A model generated the notes under the pieces. The model made no database searches, was not told the origin of the DNA, and saw nothing but the letters and a program-made list of their open reading frames with translations. Shown piece after piece: positions 59,932 through 64,000 of a stretch of 64,000 nt of DNA; the stretch's first letter is position 1, and the number at the start of each line of letters is the position of its first letter. The stretch comes from Blautia_A aquisgranensis (lineage in GTDB: Bacteria > Bacillota > Clostridia > Lachnospirales > Lachnospiraceae): the NCBI RefSeq assembly GCF_040096615.1, contig NZ_JBBMEJ010000001.1, forward strand, positions 124,001-188,000. The letters are read 5' to 3'. The translations under genes and the position numbers were made by a program.

Positions 59932-61089
59932 TCAATTATCTCCATAACATTCCTCCCACTTTTCGTCTGATAATCTTTCCGTATACCAGGTAACCTCTAT
60001 TTCTGACCTTGATACATAATTGGATACATATTGAAATCTATCTTTATCTAACAGCCGAATGGTTACGCTATGACAAAACGCCTGATCTAATTCTTTTTGT
60101 GGCCATACCGCATTTACTTCCAGTGTTATTGTTCCATCTTGATTTTCTATGTAGGAAACAACTTCCGGATATGGAATATATGGTGTGGGAGCAAAATCAT
60201 ATACGATTCCTCTGGTTCGATACCGATATGTCTGTATTTCTGTGTGAAATACCGTTCCTGTCTGCAGTATCTCTGCGCTTATATTAAAATATTTTTGAAA
60301 TATCGTTTCAAATGATTCTTTTGGGATTTCATAAGTCTTTCCTTCCTTAAATTCATCAGTTTTTTCTTCCATTGAAAGTAAACGATCAAAAACATCATAA
60401 AAATTTATTCCATCATAATTTTTTTCACTCCAATTAGAAGTAAACAATTTATTAAGTGTATATCCAAAAGGAAGTATATATTTTCGATTCAACTCCCGAC
60501 ATTTTTTATTTAACGGTGCTACCCGAAAGTCCCGATATCCAGACGGTCCATCATATCCTGCCGGATGATATTCTTCTATAAAGAAATGCCCGTTTTCTGT
60601 ATATTTCCATGAATTAGCTCTAAACTCATGATAATATGTTTCCTGCCAAGTGTCCTCTTTCCATTTAAAAGAGCTTACTTCAACGTCTATTTTCCCCTGT
60701 TTGGTTTTCAGATCATACCGGATAAAATAATCCCCTGCTATAACTTGAAATATAGTAGTTTTTCCATTCTTCTCTTTTTCTGCTTTTTTCAAAAAATCAT
60801 CTACTTTAATACTTTGAACCATATCCAGCTGATTGTAGGAATCAATTACTGCATATCCATATTTTCCAAAATAATCCATACTTTTTTGTATTGTACTCAG
60901 CTCATATAGTGCATTTTCTTTCACAGCATTCTCATATATGTTCCGATAGCCTTCTGCTAGCATTTCACACTCTCTGTAAATTTTTTCTTTCGTATCTTCA
61001 ATTGTCTTTTTCTGCTCTTTCTTTATGCCACATCCACTACAGACAGCAAGAAAAATAACTCCCACAAATATTTTCCAAATTTTTTTCAT
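59932..61089 (-). CDS. Lipoprotein B of the PBP operon, function unknown
   Basis: A 385-residue lipoprotein with signal IWKIFVGVIFLAVCSGC and lipidation at the cysteine of CSGC. An N-terminal coiled region (about 25-70) is followed by a beta-rich body. Motifs shared with lipoprotein A include WKYTENGHF, PLNKKCRELNRKYILPFGYTLNKLFTSNW, FYDVFDRLLSME and IPKESFETIFQKYF. A BlaI-type box lies 13 bases before the start (61102-61113). GAGG lies 9 bases before the ATG. It stands 40 bases after the PBP gene, so readthrough from there is also possible. Confidence 0.87.
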   Translation of the reverse strand: MKKIWKIFVGVIFLAVCSGCGIKKEQKKTIEDTKEKIYRECEMLAEGYRNIYENAVKENALYELSTIQKSMDYFGKYGYAVIDSYNQLDMVQSIKVDDFLKKAEKEKNGKTTIFQVIAGDYFIRYDLKTKQGKIDVEVSSFKWKEDTWQETYYHEFRANSWKYTENGHFFIEEYHPAGYDGPSGYRDFRVAPLNKKCRELNRKYILPFGYTLNKLFTSNWSEKNYDGINFYDVFDRLLSMEEKTDEFKEGKTYEIPKESFETIFQKYFNISAEILQTGTVFHTEIQTYRYRTRGIVYDFAPTPYIPYPEVVSYIENQDGTITLEVNAVWPQKELDQAFCHSVTIRLLDKDRFQYVSNYVSRSEIEVTWYTERLSDEKWEECYGDN

Positions 61090-61101
61090 ATCATTTTCCT
61101 C

Positions 61102-61113
61102 TTACATTTGTAA
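61102..61113 (-). promoter_or_regulatory. BlaI/MecI box ahead of the lipoprotein pair
   Basis: TTACATTTGTAA is a perfect palindrome (TTACA-TT-TGTAA). On the minus strand it is embedded in TTTAAATATTACAAATG, nearly the same as the PBP promoter spacer. A TTTACC -35 is possible, but the -10 is poor (TAAGAG). The box sits between the PBP stop and the lipoprotein ATG. Confidence 0.75.
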
Positions 61114-61129
61114 TATTTAAAGGTAAAAA

Positions 61130-63232
61130 TTATTCATTACCAAGATATTCATCCAGTATCGCCTTATCCTTTTCCACCACATAACCGCTTCCTCCAATAT
61201 CTTTCACATTCTCTACCATACTGATGAGCAAAATAGGATTCTTTGTATCTCTATCTGTAGTAAAAACTGTAAACCAGCCAATTTCTGTTCCAGATGTATC
61301 TTCTTTTGTAGCTTTCAGTTCCGCTGTTCCGGTTTTTCCTGCTAATCTAATGTCTTCCCGGCATGCTCCATAACCAGTTCCTTCCGGGTTATTCACTACA
61401 CCCTCTAACCCCTCCATAACCTCCGAAACAATTTGTGGTGAAAAAGCATCTTTTATCCAGATTTCACTGGAAGTGCTTCCACCATCCGCGTGAAGATATG
61501 GCTTTATCATATTTCCATCATTTAGAAAAGCCGTATAAATGCTTGCAAGATGCAAAGGATTTACCAGAATCTGTCCCTGTCCATACCCACTGTCAGCAAG
61601 CTGGATTTCTGTTTCTATCTTGTCCATATTAGAATATTGGGACTCTGACATTTTAATATCAAATGGAAGTTCCTGATTAAATCCTATTTGATTTAGAGAC
61701 TGCATCAGTTGATCCGCACCAATTTTTAATGCTGCTTTTGCAAAATAAATATTATCTGAATAAATAAGCGCATTTTTCAAGATCACAGGTTCATAATCAT
61801 GAAGTGTAGTCACTGTATAATCTCCCCACGAGGAATCTTTCTGCCACGCCAGACCCTCATTTCCAAAATCGTCATTTGCAGTAAATGCCCCCACTTTTAA
61901 TCCAATTGCAGCAATTACAGGTTTAAAAGTTGAGCCAGGACACCATGTCTGGCGAAAGCGGTTGTATAAAGGCCTGTCTTCATTTTCATTTAATGCACTC
62001 CACTGGCTGTTGTCCATTCCACGTACAAAATCATTATTATCATAAGATGGCGTACTTACCAACGCCAATACTTCCCCTGTATAAGGATTCAAAGCTACAG
62101 AACATCCTCTGTCTTCTTTAAATTGTTCATAAAGAGTACTTTGAAGATCACCATCAATCGTAATATGGATATCTTCTCCATCTTTTCTAGGCTCATATGC
62201 AATAACACTTTTTTTATTTCCATTTGCATCTACAATACAGATTTCACACCCATCTGTTCCTTTTAGTTCTTTTTCATAAAGCGTTTCCAGTCCAGTCTTT
62301 CCAATCACACTGTTTGTACGATACCCTTCCCCTTTATGTTCCTGCAAATCTTCGGCTGTAACCGCCTGTACATACCCTACCAGATGAGAGGCAGCTTCTT
62401 TTAGATAATAAGTTCGTACTTTTACATCAGATAACATAATACCTGGAATCTTCAATAATGTGTCCTGCTTTTCTTTTTCTTCCAGAACAGTTTTATCCGG
62501 ATTCACTGTCAAAAGATCGACCTCTTGTATTTTAGGAATTGTTGCTACTGGTACAAAAGAATCTGCTTTTACCCAACCGGCTTTTAACTTATCCTCAATT
62601 TCGTCTGCTCCAATTCCAAGATACTCTGCCAGTTTTTTTATTGTATCTTCTCTGTTCTCCATCCTGCCCGGAACAATTCCTACCGAAGATGCAGTTCCCT
62701 CTCCAGCCAACTGACGACCATTTCTGTCTAAAATATCTCCTCTCTTTGCCTCTTCTGACGTTACCTGAACTTTATCCGTTGCAGATAACTCTGGAAAAAT
62801 CAACTGATCCTGCCAGATTAAATGATATCCTGTCCAATCATGTGAAAATACCGCATCGTTGGTAAATTCTACATTTCCTGCAGCAGTCTGCATATTTGTT
62901 GTATAGGAAACTGCCGCATTTCCGTTTTCTTGTCTTTTTACTGTAATATCGGTTATGGACAGATCAGACATCTCAATGCCTTCATATATTTTAGAATTTC
63001 GTTCTATAAATTCTTCCTTACTGTTCATGCTGCTTTTTTTCTGATCCAGCATGGCATACATTTGCTCATATTCCCCTTTTTCAATATATTTCATATATTC
63101 CATTAGTCTTTTTTCAGGAACATTACAATTCATTATTGTTACAATACCGATTCCACCACCAATCAATATACCGCTAAATAAAACTATTTTTGTAATAATC
63201 TTCGTGTGTTTTTTTCTTTTCTTTTTTCTCAT
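61130..63232 (-). CDS. MecA-like class B penicillin-binding protein
   Basis: A 700-residue PBP. A membrane anchor (IVLFSGILIGGGIGIVTIM) is followed by an NTF2-like MecA_N domain (about 38-145, EYMKYIEKGEYEQMYAMLDQ), a PBP dimer region (about 155-320, RGDILDRNGRQLA) and a transpeptidase with STFK (serine 434), SDN (492-494) and KTGT (633-636). This is the layout of PBP2a and PBP4/5-type low-affinity enzymes. The BlaI box in its promoter strongly suggests induction by beta-lactams and a resistance role; low affinity is inference. AAAAAAGGAGA precedes the ATG. Confidence 0.95.
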   Translation of the reverse strand: MRKKKRKKHTKIITKIVLFSGILIGGGIGIVTIMNCNVPEKRLMEYMKYIEKGEYEQMYAMLDQKKSSMNSKEEFIERNSKIYEGIEMSDLSITDITVKRQENGNAAVSYTTNMQTAAGNVEFTNDAVFSHDWTGYHLIWQDQLIFPELSATDKVQVTSEEAKRGDILDRNGRQLAGEGTASSVGIVPGRMENREDTIKKLAEYLGIGADEIEDKLKAGWVKADSFVPVATIPKIQEVDLLTVNPDKTVLEEKEKQDTLLKIPGIMLSDVKVRTYYLKEAASHLVGYVQAVTAEDLQEHKGEGYRTNSVIGKTGLETLYEKELKGTDGCEICIVDANGNKKSVIAYEPRKDGEDIHITIDGDLQSTLYEQFKEDRGCSVALNPYTGEVLALVSTPSYDNNDFVRGMDNSQWSALNENEDRPLYNRFRQTWCPGSTFKPVIAAIGLKVGAFTANDDFGNEGLAWQKDSSWGDYTVTTLHDYEPVILKNALIYSDNIYFAKAALKIGADQLMQSLNQIGFNQELPFDIKMSESQYSNMDKIETEIQLADSGYGQGQILVNPLHLASIYTAFLNDGNMIKPYLHADGGSTSSEIWIKDAFSPQIVSEVMEGLEGVVNNPEGTGYGACREDIRLAGKTGTAELKATKEDTSGTEIGWFTVFTTDRDTKNPILLISMVENVKDIGGSGYVVEKDKAILDEYLGNE

Positions 63233-63263
63233 ATAGTTTTATTTCTCCTTTTTTCATATTTTC

Positions 63264-63296
63264 TTAAATATTACACTTGTAATATTTAAACGTCAA
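63264..63296 (-). promoter_or_regulatory. PBP promoter with BlaI/MecI operator
   Basis: On the minus strand TTGACG (63291-63296) and TAATAT (63268-63273) are 17 bases apart. The spacer and -10 lie inside a perfect 12-bp inverted repeat, TTAAATATTACA/TGTAATATTTAA (63264-63289), with the TTACA-nn-TGTAA centre. A bound BlaI dimer would cover the promoter. Confidence 0.85.
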
Positions 63297-63490
63297 GCTT
63301 TTTCTTAGGTTTATATATGTAGACAAGAGAAAAGATTTGCATAAAAAAGAAAGGGCATCTCAAAGCCTTCTTTGATAAAGAACTTTACGACACTCTGAGG
63401 TAATGGTTTCTCCGGATGTTTCCCAAACGCTATAATCACTCTCCAGAAGAACCAAAAACGATTTTTAATTTTCTCTCAGAAAAAAAAGAA

Positions 63491-63840
63491 CTACTCTAAA
63501 TCTGCTGATCTTTGAAATAACCCTGCTCGTTTCTTATAATCACAAACATATTCAGACAACACATTCTTTGCTGGCAGATTATTATAGCAGAAAACGCAAC
63601 AAATCCCTTTATTAACTTTTGTTCCATATATTTCCTGTACCAATCCTATTGTTTCATCATCTGAACAAAAGCTCTTCGGAATCTCCCTACAATCCCTGAT
63701 AATAACGCAAATCTGTTTACTATGTCCTCTCTGTCAGTATACAAGCCAGCTAATCTCTTTATTATAGTATCTAAATACTTCTTCCCAATTCCACTACTCA
63801 AAATTTCTTCAGTCACTGTTTCTGCAGATGTGTTTTTATA
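63491..63840 (-). pseudogene. Frameshifted gene remnant, unknown family
   Basis: Two overlapping minus-strand frames without start codons look protein-like. The first (63646-63840) reads on with KKYLDTIIKRLAGLYTDRED and VNRFALLSGIVGRFRRAFVQ before a stop. The second (63491-63733) continues with DDETIGLVQEIYGTKVNKG, CCVFCYNNLPAKN and YVCDYKKRAGLFQRSADL. A one-base shift near 63660 would join them. I do not recognise the family. It may mark decayed element cargo or the element boundary. Confidence 0.4.
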
Positions 63841-63940
63841 TCAGCCAGAGTTCCCCTGGCTGAATTCTTCCAATATATACCTGTTAACACTTCTCAATGC
63901 TGACACTTTTTCCTTCGCTTTACTACACACTGGCTTGAAT

Positions 63941-64000
63941 TCATTCCTCCTCTTCCAGTTTCGATTTATAATCTTCCAAGTCCATAAGAAAAGTCTCATA
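63941..64000 (-). CDS. C-terminal tail of a gene beyond the right edge
   Basis: The minus-strand frame entering from the right edge reads YETFLMDLEDYKSKLEEEE and then stops. Acidic, coiled-coil-like ends such as this are common, so the product cannot be named, and chance cannot be ruled out at this length. Confidence 0.35.
   Translation of the reverse strand, partial: YETFLMDLEDYKSKLEEEE

Larger units (their letters stand above)
48300..64000. mobile_element. Tn916-like integrative mobilizable element, right end outside the window
   Basis: The element is defined by its integrase and excisionase at the left end, Tn916-type Orf8, Orf7 and HTH genes, an oriT candidate, mobC and a relaxase. It carries no type IV secretion genes in the window, so it would need a helper element for transfer. 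Its base composition is more AT-rich by eye than the flank. The left end lies between the phosphatase ATG (48283) and the integrase stop (48499). That stretch holds GCTGTATTTAC/GTTTACAGGC (48307-48331) and AGCCTG/CAGGCT (48427-48443) repeats. I cannot fix the exact junction. Cargo is the BlaI/BlaR1/PBP/lipoprotein unit. Confidence 0.75.
63297..64000. other. Right-edge region with decayed coding sequence
   Basis: Apart from the pseudogene (63491-63840) and the partial frame at 63941, I see no intact gene. The stretch 63330-63490 has short frames only. Confidence 0.5.

Overview
The window looks like a chromosome segment of a gut-type Clostridia bacterium, most likely Lachnospiraceae. The evidence is gene order and protein type: the secDF-recJ-apt-relA-MBL-hemZ-hisS-aspS run, a SCIFF peptide with its radical-SAM maturase, a YtrA-type GntR/ABC operon, a TIGR04086 membrane protein, a DUF5688 protein and a sortase substrate with an NTGD-type signal. 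I do not assign a genus. Almost all chromosomal genes before about 43.5 kb lie on the minus strand. I found no rRNA, tRNA or CRISPR array.

Layout. 0-1.4 kb: a partial DUF3786-like gene divergent from an Rrf2 regulator, with a perfect 13-bp dyad between them, then a remnant of an MmeI-like methyltransferase. 1.6-4.4 kb: rpsB-tsf with a structured leader, and an RsuA-like pseudouridine synthase. 4.4-7.9 kb: a GntR/ATPase/permease operon with an operator at its promoter. 8-16.6 kb: CPBP protease, HAD phosphatase, a membrane Ser/Thr kinase coupled to an acidic surface protein, argS, DegV and ptsI. 16.7-23.7 kb: a MacB-like exporter with two adaptor proteins and a divergent lipoprotein. 23.8-39.5 kb: the conserved housekeeping run from TSUP/aspS up to secDF, scfB and scfA. 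39.5-43.5 kb: TIGR04086 protein, sortase-anchored protein, YdcF-like protein and amidase. 43.6-46.5 kb: a plus-strand TrpXYZ-like ABC importer. 46.5-48.3 kb: DUF5688 protein and a low-molecular-weight tyrosine phosphatase.

From about 48.3 kb to the right edge lies an integrative mobilizable element, more AT-rich by eye than the flank. Its recombination and regulation module is Tn916-like (integrase, excisionase, Orf8- and Orf7-like proteins, an HTH regulator). It also carries a RelB/RelE-type toxin-antitoxin pair, a candidate oriT of four clustered stem-loops, mobC and a MOBP-type relaxase. Its cargo is a complete beta-lactam sensing and response unit: blaI and blaR1 on the plus strand, and on the minus strand a MecA-like class B PBP followed by two homologous lipoproteins of unknown function. 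TTACAnnTGTAA-type BlaI/MecI boxes occur at blaI, at the PBP promoter and ahead of the lipoprotein pair, so I infer one regulon. A receiver-less winged-helix gene diverges from blaI. The right end of the element is not in the window; the last 0.7 kb holds frameshifted coding remnants.

The most interesting system is this mobile BlaI/BlaR1-controlled PBP-plus-lipoprotein unit. Second are the dual-adaptor exporter, whose second adaptor carries a large disordered and beta-rich insertion, and several regulatory arrangements: a terminator arm that holds the next gene's ribosome binding site, a hairpin between scfA and scfB, and the rpsB leader.
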